64,000 bases of DNA from Brucella pseudogrignonensis. GTDB lineage: Bacteria > Pseudomonadota > Alphaproteobacteria > Rhizobiales > Rhizobiaceae. Within the stretch, counting starts at the first letter, position 1, and each line of letters begins with the position of its first letter. The position numbers were made by a program, and so were the translations under genes. The DNA is taken from positions 221,837-285,836 of the forward strand of contig NZ_NNRM01000041.1 in NCBI RefSeq assembly GCF_002252525.1. Reading direction: 5' to 3'. Shown piece after piece: positions 53,111-60,748 of this stretch. The notes beneath the pieces were generated by a model. The model was not told where the DNA came from and did not search any database. It saw only the letters and a program-made list of their open reading frames with translations.

Positions 53111-54007
53111 TCACGCGTGAAAGTTTTCAGCCGATGCCGCAATGGCCTCCCTCAATGCGGCAATGAAAACCCGGACCTTCGGCAAGACCAGTCTGGTGGT
53201 CGGATAGACCGCCCAGATATTGAGCGTTTCAGGTCTTGCATCACCGAAATTGAGCCTGACCAGACGCCCCGCCTTCACATCTTCACTCACATACCAGGTC
53301 GATAGAAGTGCAAGCCCACCGCCCGCAAGACAGGTGGCATAACAGCCCTCCATCGTGTTGGCGGAAAAGCGGGCGTTAAGACGAATGTGCTTTTCACCTT
53401 CGGGCGTCGAGAAAGTCCAATGAGTTGCAGAGCCGAGCGGCAGGCAGTCATGCTCTGCAATCTCATCAGTCGCGTCCGGTATGCCGCGTCTGGCCAGATA
53501 GTCCGGGCTTGCAACGATGCAACGAGGATTGTCGCTGAGCTTCTGCGCAATCAGGCTGCTGTCGCGCAGCCGGGCAATGCGGATCGCGAGATCCGTCCCG
53601 CTCGCAACCAAATCGGGCAAGTGATCCGTAAGATCGAGCGCGATACGCAATTCTGGATTCTGCTCAAGCAGCTGCGGCACAAACGGCGTGACATAGCGAA
53701 GGCCAAAGGCGACGGGAACCGAAACACGCAAAAGACCTGCCGCACCTCTGGCTTCTGCCCGCAGCAGCGCTTTGGCTTCGGTTTCATTTTCGATCATGGC
53801 GCGCGCAAAAGGCAGGAAGGTTTCACCTTCAGGTGTCAGCGAAAGCGAACGTGTCGTGCGATGCAGCAGCCGGACACCGAGCATTGTTTCAAGAGCAGCG
53901 AGACGGCGTGTGGCAACCATCGGCTGGAGACCAAGCCTTCGGGCCGCTTCAGCCAGGCTTCCCGCATTGACTGCCGCCAGAAATACAACAACGTCATCCG
54001 TATTCAT
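53111..54007 (-). CDS. LysR-family transcriptional regulator
   Basis: 298 residues. N-terminal winged helix AVNAGSLAEAARRLGLQPMVATRRLAALE, then the substrate-binding domain (LRIALDLTDHLPDLVASGTDLAIRIARLRDSSL). Belongs to the large DsdC/PtxR-like group whose targets are often divergent efflux genes. Divergent from the MFS gene at 54215, so its likely target. Effector unknown. Confidence 0.92.
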   Translation of the reverse strand: MNTDDVVVFLAAVNAGSLAEAARRLGLQPMVATRRLAALETMLGVRLLHRTTRSLSLTPEGETFLPFARAMIENETEAKALLRAEARGAAGLLRVSVPVAFGLRYVTPFVPQLLEQNPELRIALDLTDHLPDLVASGTDLAIRIARLRDSSLIAQKLSDNPRCIVASPDYLARRGIPDATDEIAEHDCLPLGSATHWTFSTPEGEKHIRLNARFSANTMEGCYATCLAGGGLALLSTWYVSEDVKAGRLVRLNFGDARPETLNIWAVYPTTRLVLPKVRVFIAALREAIAASAENFHA

Positions 54008-54214
54008 TATATCGATTTTCGTTATACAGGCAGATCATTCAAGATCACTAAAACGAAAATCGATAAAAAGCTAGATAGTCAGGTACCGATCGCGATAGAG
54101 CGGCTCTCACTTCAAGGTGCCTTTGATAGCCGCCCTATCCAAAGTTTTTCACGCATCGTTCCGCCGGAAAGCGCCTCCCACTTTCCTCGGGACCAGCCAT
54201 AAGAGGGCAGCAAA

Positions 54215-55432
54215 ATGGACGATAAAAGCCAATCTTCAATGCAAGCCGGGCAAGCCAGCGCCGGTATCGGCAAAGGGGCTCTGTTCGCAATGGCCGTAGC
54301 CAGCGGCGTGGCGGTTGCAAATATCTATTACAATCAGCCAATGCTTGGGATCATCGAAGCCGATTTTCCAAATGATCCGATGACGAGCCTTATCCCGACC
54401 GCCACGCAGCTTGGCTATGCCGCTGGTTTGTTCTTCCTGCTTCCGTTGGGGGATATCGTTCACCGGCGCAAGCTGATCATCGGCCAGTTCATCATTCTGG
54501 CAGTAGCGCTTGCCATTGCGGCTGTCGCACCATCGGCGCTGGCTCTGGTGATTGCATCACTCATCGTGGGTGCAAGCTCGACAGTCGCACAGCAGATCGT
54601 GCCGTTTGCGGCGTCGCTTGCCGTGCCTGAAAAGCGCGGCGCGACCATCGGCACGGTGATGGCGGGCGTCCTTTCGGGCATTCTGTTCAGCCGTACGCTT
54701 TCCGGCTTTGTCGGTGAACATGCTGGCTGGCGCGAAATGTTCTGGATCGGCGTACCGCTGGCGCTCTTTGCCGGTTTGCTGATGTTTTTTGCGCTACCGA
54801 ACCATCGTTCGACATCGCATATGCGCTATCACACGGCGATCCGTTCGCTGGCTAAAATTTGGAAAACACACAGTGCCCTTCGCATTGCAGCGCTGACGCA
54901 GGCAGCGCTTTTTGCAGCCTTCACGGCCTTCTGGACCATTCTCGCGCTTTACCTGCAAACGCCTGAATTTGGCTTGGGCGCAGATGTTGCAGGTCTCTTT
55001 GGTATTGTGGGTGCAGTTGGTGTCTTTGCAGCGCCATTTGCAGGCCGGATTGCCGACCGCAAAGGTCCGCACTTTGTCGTGCTTATGGGCGCAATCCTCA
55101 CGCTGATTTCGTGGGTGATCTTCGGCCTCTGGTCTTCGCTTATCGCGCTGGTCATTGGTGTGATCGTGCTCGATTTCGGTATCCAGAGCGCTCTCGTTTC
55201 CAATCAGCACATCATCTATGCACTTGATCCGGAAGCAAGGAGCCGCCTCAATACCATCTTCATGACGGCCATGTTCCTCGGTGGAGCGGCGGGCGCTGCA
55301 CTCTCGACGCTTGCATGGAAACATGGCGGCTGGCTTGATGTGTGCCTGCTGGGCGGTTTGCTCGCCATCATAGCGCTGGCCATTCAGTTCGTCGCTTTTC
55401 GTGTTCGCAGTTCGATTGCTGCCCAGCATTGA
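54215..55432 (+). CDS. MFS transporter (drug/metabolite efflux type)
   Basis: 405 residues, twelve membrane segments. Begins after a short N-terminal tail (AMAVASGVAVANIYYNQPMLGIIEADF), with LLPLGDIVHRRKLIIGQF and FAGRIADRKGPHFVVLMG as the MFS signature loops, and DFGIQSALVSNQHIIYALDPEARSRLNTI. This resembles YnfM/AraJ-like exporters. Divergent from the LysR gene. Substrate unknown. Confidence 0.88.
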   Translation: MDDKSQSSMQAGQASAGIGKGALFAMAVASGVAVANIYYNQPMLGIIEADFPNDPMTSLIPTATQLGYAAGLFFLLPLGDIVHRRKLIIGQFIILAVALAIAAVAPSALALVIASLIVGASSTVAQQIVPFAASLAVPEKRGATIGTVMAGVLSGILFSRTLSGFVGEHAGWREMFWIGVPLALFAGLLMFFALPNHRSTSHMRYHTAIRSLAKIWKTHSALRIAALTQAALFAAFTAFWTILALYLQTPEFGLGADVAGLFGIVGAVGVFAAPFAGRIADRKGPHFVVLMGAILTLISWVIFGLWSSLIALVIGVIVLDFGIQSALVSNQHIIYALDPEARSRLNTIFMTAMFLGGAAGAALSTLAWKHGGWLDVCLLGGLLAIIALAIQFVAFRVRSSIAAQH

Positions 55433-55434
55433 CT

Positions 55435-55485
55435 ACAGCATAATTCCTTAAACTTGAATCAGTTTAAGGTAAAATTATGCTGTAA
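55435..55485. repeat. Nested inverted repeats after the MFS gene
   Basis: Outer arms TACAGCATAATT / AATTATGCTGTA and inner arms CCTTAAACT / AGTTTAAGG. A following GTGCGCCC-AAAA-GGGCGCAC hairpin is at 55510-55529. A typical Rhizobiales mosaic palindrome. Confidence 0.6.
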
Positions 55486-55563
55486 ATATAAAGTGTTAGA
55501 GCGACCTTTGTGCGCCCAAAAGGGCGCACGGCGCTCTACGAAAGAATTGCTTTCACAGACCAT

Positions 55564-55594
55564 AAAAAAAGGCGGCCATTTGGCCGCCTTTTTG
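55564..55594. terminator. Bidirectional terminator between the MFS gene and oxdC
   Basis: GGCGGCCA / TGGCCGCC, flanked by AAAAAAA on the left and TTTTT on the right, so it can work on both strands. Confidence 0.9.
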
Positions 55595-55607
55595 GTTGGT
55601 GGTTTCA

Positions 55608-56825
55608 TCAACGGGGTACCATGCCCGGCTGGTCGGAAGGCAGCTTCCGCAAATCGACAACATCAATATTCAGGTGCTGTGCAACAAGATCGGCTGGCGT
55701 ATGCGTCAGCCATGAAGACAACGACACTTCCTGATATTCAGCCGTCCTGAACACGGCGACGAATTGAAGATCGGTGGTGCCGGTATTTTCAATCACATGA
55801 CCCTGACTGCGCTTCACATAGCCGACATCTCCAGCTCTGAAATCTGCCGTCTGGGCGCGGGGGCCTGCATCGAAAACGGTCATGCGGCCTTCGCCCCTGA
55901 TCCAGTATTGCCATTCATCGGCATTGGGGTGCCAGTGCAACTCGCGGACACCGCCGGGCTTGATCGTCTCGATTGCAGAAGCAATCGTGGTGGATGCCTT
56001 GAAGATCGAGCTGTCAGCCATGCGAATGGCGCCAGAACGGTTTTCCTTCAATGGCTTTGCAGAGCTGAGCTTGTAGGTGAAGGGAAAAGGGGGCAGACCA
56101 GCTGATGAAACCTCTTCCTGATCGTTGGAAAGTTCGCCCGGCTCGCGGCCCTGAAAAATCCAGAGATTGTTGAGCGGGATCGACTTCATCGCGTCTTCGT
56201 CGATGCCGAAATTCTTGGCAAGAATGCTGGGCGGTGTATGCGCCAGCCAATCTGTTACCAGCAGCGTGTTGTATTCGGACTGATCGCCTTCATCAAATGC
56301 CAGAACAAATTCGCAGCCATCAGGACCGAGCCCCTGCAAGGAATGCGGAAAACCTGCCGGGAAATACCACAGATCGCCTGCTTCAACGTCCTGCACATAG
56401 GCGCGGCCTGCAGTATCAAGCACAGTGATGCGGCAACGACCATTGGTCACGATTGCCCATTCCGCCGCGCGGTGCCAGTGCATCTCACGAATGCCCCCTG
56501 CACTCAGGCGCATGTTCACGCCGGAAATTTCTGCGGAAATTGCAAAGTCGGATTGTGTCAACTGACGCGCCCAGCCGCCATTCTGAATGCGCTTTGGCGC
56601 ATTGTTGAATGAACCCCAAAAGAGCTGCATATCACCGATATCGGTTGCAGGCGGATTCTGGAAAGATGGAAACTGTGCGTTAAGCGCCGGGTTCTTCGGA
56701 CCGGGATCAGTCAGGCTTCCGGCATTGGCGTTGACCGCGCCTTCGGGCGGCAGATCAGGATTGCCGAATGTCGGCTTCGTGGAATGATCGTTGGCGCTTT
56801 TTGCGTCTATGCGATGGGTGGTCAT
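55608..56825 (-). CDS. oxdC: Oxalate decarboxylase-type bicupin
   Basis: 405 residues from the ATG at 56825 (GAGGAG eight bases upstream); ATG at 56903 rejected. Two cupin manganese sites: H116, H118, E122, H161 (MHWHRAAEWA; FPHSLQG) and H297, H299, E304, H343 (LHWHPNADEWQYW; GHVIENTG). The lid loop after the first cupin reads SEYNT (183-187), keeping the Glu of the SENST lid of Bacillus OxdC, which favours decarboxylase over oxidase. No signal peptide, so cytoplasmic. Converts oxalate to formate and CO2. Confidence 0.9.
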   Translation of the reverse strand: MTTHRIDAKSANDHSTKPTFGNPDLPPEGAVNANAGSLTDPGPKNPALNAQFPSFQNPPATDIGDMQLFWGSFNNAPKRIQNGGWARQLTQSDFAISAEISGVNMRLSAGGIREMHWHRAAEWAIVTNGRCRITVLDTAGRAYVQDVEAGDLWYFPAGFPHSLQGLGPDGCEFVLAFDEGDQSEYNTLLVTDWLAHTPPSILAKNFGIDEDAMKSIPLNNLWIFQGREPGELSNDQEEVSSAGLPPFPFTYKLSSAKPLKENRSGAIRMADSSIFKASTTIASAIETIKPGGVRELHWHPNADEWQYWIRGEGRMTVFDAGPRAQTADFRAGDVGYVKRSQGHVIENTGTTDLQFVAVFRTAEYQEVSLSSWLTHTPADLVAQHLNIDVVDLRKLPSDQPGMVPR

Positions 56826-56903
56826 GGCGGCTTCTCCTCTCGTTGCCAGCGGCAACAATTTCTGATGCAGGAGAAGTTTACGAGAGCAGGGAAAGGACCA
56901 CAT

Positions 56904-56919
56904 CTATACCGAGGTCTAT
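56904..56919. promoter_or_regulatory. CTATACC-type motif upstream of oxdC
   Basis: CTATAC-CGAG-GTCTAT, 79 bases before oxdC; left half identical to the dyad at 52359. Confidence 0.4.
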
Positions 56920-56953
56920 CTATCCCCGGCGATTGGTATGCTGTTCCCCAACC

Positions 56954-57328
56954 CTATGATCGGAGTGCGTGCTCAAGATGGTCGAGCAGTTTGGTCACAT
57001 CGACCGGCTTGCCCAGAAAAGCGAAAGCGCCGCCTTCCATGGCCGCATTGCGGGTACGGTCGTCTTCAAAGGATGTCATGAAGATCATCGGCGGATGGGC
57101 CGTCTGCTTGTTCAGTTCGGCCTGAAGCTCGATTCCGCTTAATCCCGGCATTTTCACATCAACCAGCATACAATCGATATCCGATTGCGCCTCATAGGCA
57201 AGATATTCTTCGGCTGATGCAAAAAGACGGCTTTCATAACCGCAGGATTTGACGAGATCGTCGAGAGCTTCCCGGATGCCCTGATCATCATCAACAATGG
57301 CTATGGTATGAATTTGCGCTGCGGACAA
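56954..57328 (-). CDS. Single-domain response regulator (FixJ-type receiver)
   Basis: 124 residues, receiver only. Acidic pocket DDD (13-15), phospho-acceptor D57 in CMLVDVKMPGLSG, conserved Thr in FMTSFED and Lys in FLGKPVDV. No DNA-binding domain, so it may compete for phosphate or act on the kinase at 58106. Followed by no partner gene on its own strand. Confidence 0.9.
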   Translation of the reverse strand: MSAAQIHTIAIVDDDQGIREALDDLVKSCGYESRLFASAEEYLAYEAQSDIDCMLVDVKMPGLSGIELQAELNKQTAHPPMIFMTSFEDDRTRNAAMEGGAFAFLGKPVDVTKLLDHLEHALRS

Positions 57329-57430
57329 GATATTGGACCTTGAATTGCTAAAATCTGATCGCGCATCCCGAAAACGATTCCTGTTTTTAGAGATGCACTT
57401 AAGGCCCTTTATGCGCTCTGGCAGAGCACA

Positions 57431-57446
57431 AATATACCATACTTAG
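57431..57446. promoter_or_regulatory. ATATACC-type motif upstream of the receiver gene
   Basis: Reads ATATACCATACTTAG, a looser match to the CTATACC motif, about 105 bases before the receiver start and just after the FixJ-type gene stop. Confidence 0.3.
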
Positions 57447-57453
57447 ATACAGG

Positions 57454-58113
57454 TCACTTTGTCGTTTCGCTGAGGAACTCGGCCTTGCGAACCAGATCGG
57501 CAAGAGAACGCACATCCATTTTGCGCATGACATTGCCACGATGAAGCTTCACCGTCACTTCGCTAATGCCAAGATCAAAGGCGATCTGTTTGTTCATTTT
57601 GCCAGTGACGACCGCGTTCATCACTTCCCGCTCGCGTGGGGTCAATGTCTGCACCAGTTCGACGACAGCCTGATTTTGCGCTGCCTCCTGCCTGCGCACG
57701 CTATCGCGCTGCACAGCCGAACTCACTGCATCGAGCACATCCTGTTCCTTGAACGGCTTGGTGAGAAAGTCGACAGCGCCTGCCTTCATCGCACGTACCG
57801 TCATCGGAATATCGCCAAAGCCCGTCATGAAAACCACTGGAAGGCGAATGCCCGATTTTTCAAGCTGGCTCTGGAAATCAAGGCCGCTGATGCCCGGCAA
57901 ACGGACGTCGAGGAGAATGCAGCCGGGTCTTTCCATTCGTGATTGATCCGGGAGTTTGGCCATGAAGGCTGCGGCTGTTTCAAATGCTTCCGCATCAAAC
58001 TGCATGGATAAAAACAGATCGGCCAGCGATTCTCGCATCGACGGATCGTCATCGATGATGAAGACCACAGGCTTGTCGTTTGGTTGCTTTTGGGGCTTGC
58101 GTATCTCAGGCAT
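57454..58113 (-). CDS. FixJ/LuxR-type response regulator
   Basis: 219 residues from the ATG at 58113 (MPEIRKPQKQ), which overlaps the kinase stop by 8 bases; the ATG at 58161 lies deeper in the kinase gene. Receiver with DDD (21-23), D69 in CILLDVRLPG, MTGFGD and FLTKPF; LuxR HTH at about 150-210 (TLTPREREVMNAVVTGKMNK ... VTVKLHRGNVMRKM). Transcription factor paired with the upstream kinase. Likely to bind the CTATACC-type sites (inference). Confidence 0.93.
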   Translation of the reverse strand: MPEIRKPQKQPNDKPVVFIIDDDPSMRESLADLFLSMQFDAEAFETAAAFMAKLPDQSRMERPGCILLDVRLPGISGLDFQSQLEKSGIRLPVVFMTGFGDIPMTVRAMKAGAVDFLTKPFKEQDVLDAVSSAVQRDSVRRQEAAQNQAVVELVQTLTPREREVMNAVVTGKMNKQIAFDLGISEVTVKLHRGNVMRKMDVRSLADLVRKAEFLSETTK

Positions 58114-59674
58114 CCTGCACTTCCCAATTGATCGGCAGGCGCATTTCAAATTCCGCACCACCTGTTTCGTGGTTGGTCCCGGTCAGGGTTCCACCGCTTG
58201 CTTCAACCGTGCTGCGGCAGATCGAAAGCCCCATGCCCATACCGGAAGCCTTGGTTGTATGAAACGGCATGAACAGCCGTTTTAGCGTATCCTGATCTAT
58301 TCCCGGTCCGCTGTCACGAATGCTGATTACGGCATGGTCATTGTCGGTGCGCCCGATGGTGATCACAATTGAACGCGAACGGGTTCTGGATGCTTCCATC
58401 GCTTGAATGGCGTTGGTCACAAGATTGATAATCACTTGCTGAAGCTCAATCCGCACGCCCTCAATCACGGGCGAACGCCAGTTCTGTGCCATGCGTACCT
58501 GCGTGCTGCTGCGTTGCAGCTCATGTTCCATGAGCGCAATGGTTTCGCGAACCAACATGGTGAGATCGATGGATTCCACCCGCCGCTTGGCCTGGCTCAG
58601 CATATTGCGCGTGTTCTGGATAATCTCGCTTGCGCGGTCACTGTCGCGAATGATCCGTTCCGCAGAGCGTCGCACGGCGGTCAGGTCCGGCGGATCGCGG
58701 TCGAGCCAGCGCAGCACTGTCTGCGCATTGAGCATGATGGCGCCAAGCGGCTGGTTGAGTTCATGGGCAAGCGAGGCAGACAAGGCACCGACGGTTGCGG
58801 CCCGCGAGGCTTTGGTCAGTTCGGCTTGTGCTTCCACCAGCGCCTTCTGCGCCAGTTCACGCTGAGTAATATCGACCATACTCAGCACAACGCGATTGAA
58901 AGCAGCAGGATCGCTCGGGAAGCTAATGCTCAGCAGCGCCAGCCGTTCTTCACCACTTTGGGTGTGAAACTCGACTTTGTTCTCAAAATAGCGCTGTTCA
59001 TCGAGCAGCGCTTGCAACACATGCACAAATTGGTCATCGCGTGGAACGAAGAGACTGCCAAGTCGATGTGCCTGCCCCAGATCAACCCCTAAAAGTTCAT
59101 AGGCTGCTTCATTGGCTGCGACCGTATCGGTCATGCCAATGCATTTATGGACGAAATCCGGATGCGTGCGGGCGTAGTCTTCGATGTCAGTGATGCCTTG
59201 CGCCTTCAACTGAATCAGATGCTGGCGAAGCCGCGAATAATCGCGCTCGCAAAGGGCAACGCGTGTGCGGTCAAAAATCGAGCGATAGCGCGCTTCGCTA
59301 TCTTTGAGCGCTGCGTGGGAGGCGAGCAATTCCTGCTGCCCCATTTTGTTTCTCAGAATGAGAACCGCCGTGACCACAACTGCAGCAACAGCGACTGCCA
59401 GTCGAATGGTTGTCTGAAAATCCGGCTCCGGGCCATGGGTCGCATAATAGGATATGATGGTGAGGATGAAACAGCCAATGCCGCTCAGGATAATGCCTGT
59501 GCGCCCTGTTACTTCGGCTGCCAGCAGCAGCACAATGGCATAGAGAACGGCAATAGCGCCTTCAATATCGGTGAAGGTATCGACGTAAAAGACAGCAAGC
59601 GCCAGCGCCAGTGCGACAAAGCCGACCGCCAGTTCACTGCCTCGCTTATGCACGCCCTCTGCATATTTAGACAT
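58106..59674 (-). CDS. Membrane PAS-domain sensor histidine kinase
   Basis: 522 residues. Four hydrophobic segments near the N-terminus (about 14-32, 38-55, 58-78, 90-107), a PAS region around 125-275 (AANEAAYELLGVDLGQ ... ERLALLSISFPSD), then the H-box SLAHELNQPLGAIMLN with H304, and ATPase boxes (VIINLVTNAIQAME, SIRDSGPGIDQDTL, GMGMGLSICRSTVEASGG). Resembles FixL/DctB-type kinases. The signal is unknown. A CTATACC motif lies 62 bases upstream. Confidence 0.93.
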   Translation of the reverse strand: MSKYAEGVHKRGSELAVGFVALALALAVFYVDTFTDIEGAIAVLYAIVLLLAAEVTGRTGIILSGIGCFILTIISYYATHGPEPDFQTTIRLAVAVAAVVVTAVLILRNKMGQQELLASHAALKDSEARYRSIFDRTRVALCERDYSRLRQHLIQLKAQGITDIEDYARTHPDFVHKCIGMTDTVAANEAAYELLGVDLGQAHRLGSLFVPRDDQFVHVLQALLDEQRYFENKVEFHTQSGEERLALLSISFPSDPAAFNRVVLSMVDITQRELAQKALVEAQAELTKASRAATVGALSASLAHELNQPLGAIMLNAQTVLRWLDRDPPDLTAVRRSAERIIRDSDRASEIIQNTRNMLSQAKRRVESIDLTMLVRETIALMEHELQRSSTQVRMAQNWRSPVIEGVRIELQQVIINLVTNAIQAMEASRTRSRSIVITIGRTDNDHAVISIRDSGPGIDQDTLKRLFMPFHTTKASGMGMGLSICRSTVEASGGTLTGTNHETGGAEFEMRLPINWEVQDA

Positions 59675-59735
59675 CGTTTGTCGTTCCCCAGATTCGACTG
59701 CGCGAAACCATATAGCAATTTAAGTGGTTGCGAAC

Positions 59736-59751
59736 CTATACCTATGTTTGG
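59736..59751. promoter_or_regulatory. CTATACC-type motif upstream of the sensor kinase
   Basis: CTATAC-CTAT-GTTTGG, 62 bases before the kinase start; left half shared with the AraC and oxdC sites. Suggests autoregulation. Confidence 0.4.
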
Positions 59752-59757
59752 GTGCTA

Positions 59758-60099
59758 ACCAAATCACCTGATAGAACACCTGCGCTTTCCGGAAGCGATG
59801 ATCCGTCCCACGACACCGCATTCAATTGCCTATCACTCTGGGTTTTTTTAAGCCGAGTTGAGAACACATGTCCGATAATTCAGTTTGCGAGTTAAGGATA
59901 TACCTCAGTGTCGTTGCATAGCACGTTCGAAACAGATCCACTGTAATGAGTTAGCCCCCACATTACCGGCCATTAACGAGCAGCATGGCAGAATAGATGC
60001 TGCTGTTGCAGAATTGGCAGATCACCATCAATCTTAAGAACGAGGCTTGATCGGACCAGCTTGGCGCAAGTTTCACGCGTTATCCCACAATAGAGTTTG
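59758..60099. other. Intergenic stretch without supported gene
   Basis: No convincing reading frame, promoter or repeat seen. Composition is mixed and it runs into the transposase remnant, so it may be decayed mobile DNA. Confidence 0.4.
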
Positions 60100-60740
60100 C
60101 TACGTCGTAGACTCATAAGCTGACGCACCAGATGAGCACGGCGATCAGTTTGACAGCAGCGAGGAAGTTGGCTGGGTTCTTGTCGTAACGCGTTGCGATG
60201 CCACGATAGCGTTTAATGCCGTTAAAGAAGCGCTAGACCCGATTTCTGTGACGATACCCCCCCCCCGGCGAAAACGCGAAGATATCTCGCCGGTTGGATT
60301 TGGGTCAGCGAGCAGCGTGCCGACTTCTTTGATGCATTCTATTAGGCCCTCTGCCTGTGAACACTCAGCAACGCGCCCCCGTTATTCAAAGATTGATCGG
60401 ACGGCCTTCTGCATCAACAATTGTGTGGATTTTACCTGTGAGAAAGCCACGCAGCCATCGTCTTGCCCCCTTTTTCCTGTGGCTCCGTGCTGGTGAACAC
60501 GAACACAGGTTTTATCAATCATCAAGATGTCGCCATCATAGGCCGCGGACAGTCGATCCCAGACAGCAGCACGTCACCGACGAACGAACCGGCTGTTACA
60601 GCTCTTTGCAATACCATAGCGTTGAGGGATTTCGGACCATGATGACCCTGTGCGGAGCGCAACAGAATGACATTGAGTACCATGCGATCATCAACACGTG
60701 CTACAACACGACGTTTGCACGGCCTAGCACCTAAACAGAC
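60100..60740 (-). pseudogene. Decayed IS5-family (IS427-group-like) transposase
   Basis: Read on the minus strand in shifting frames, pieces of a transposase appear in order: RRVVARVDDRMVLN, then EIPQRYGIAKSCNSRFVRR, AAYDGDI and MIDKTCVRVHQHGATGKKGG, RGFLTGKIHTIVDAEGRPINL, SNRRDIFAFSP, YRHRNRV, and finally RFFNGIKRYRGIATRYDKNPANFLAAVKL. These are the conserved blocks of IS5-family IS427-group transposases. Stops, indels and a run of ten C (60257-60266) break the frame. The N-terminal end is missing or merges with the stop of the helicase-like gene at 60749. No clean terminal repeats could be assigned. Confidence 0.85.
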
Positions 60741-60748
60741 AGCTCTGT

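Noticed and set aside
55435-55529. CRISPR-like repeats
   Set aside because: Inverted repeats without direct repeats or spacers of equal size.
60248-60734. Two small plus-strand frames across the transposase remnant
   Set aside because: They are antisense to conserved IS5-family blocks and have no ribosome site.
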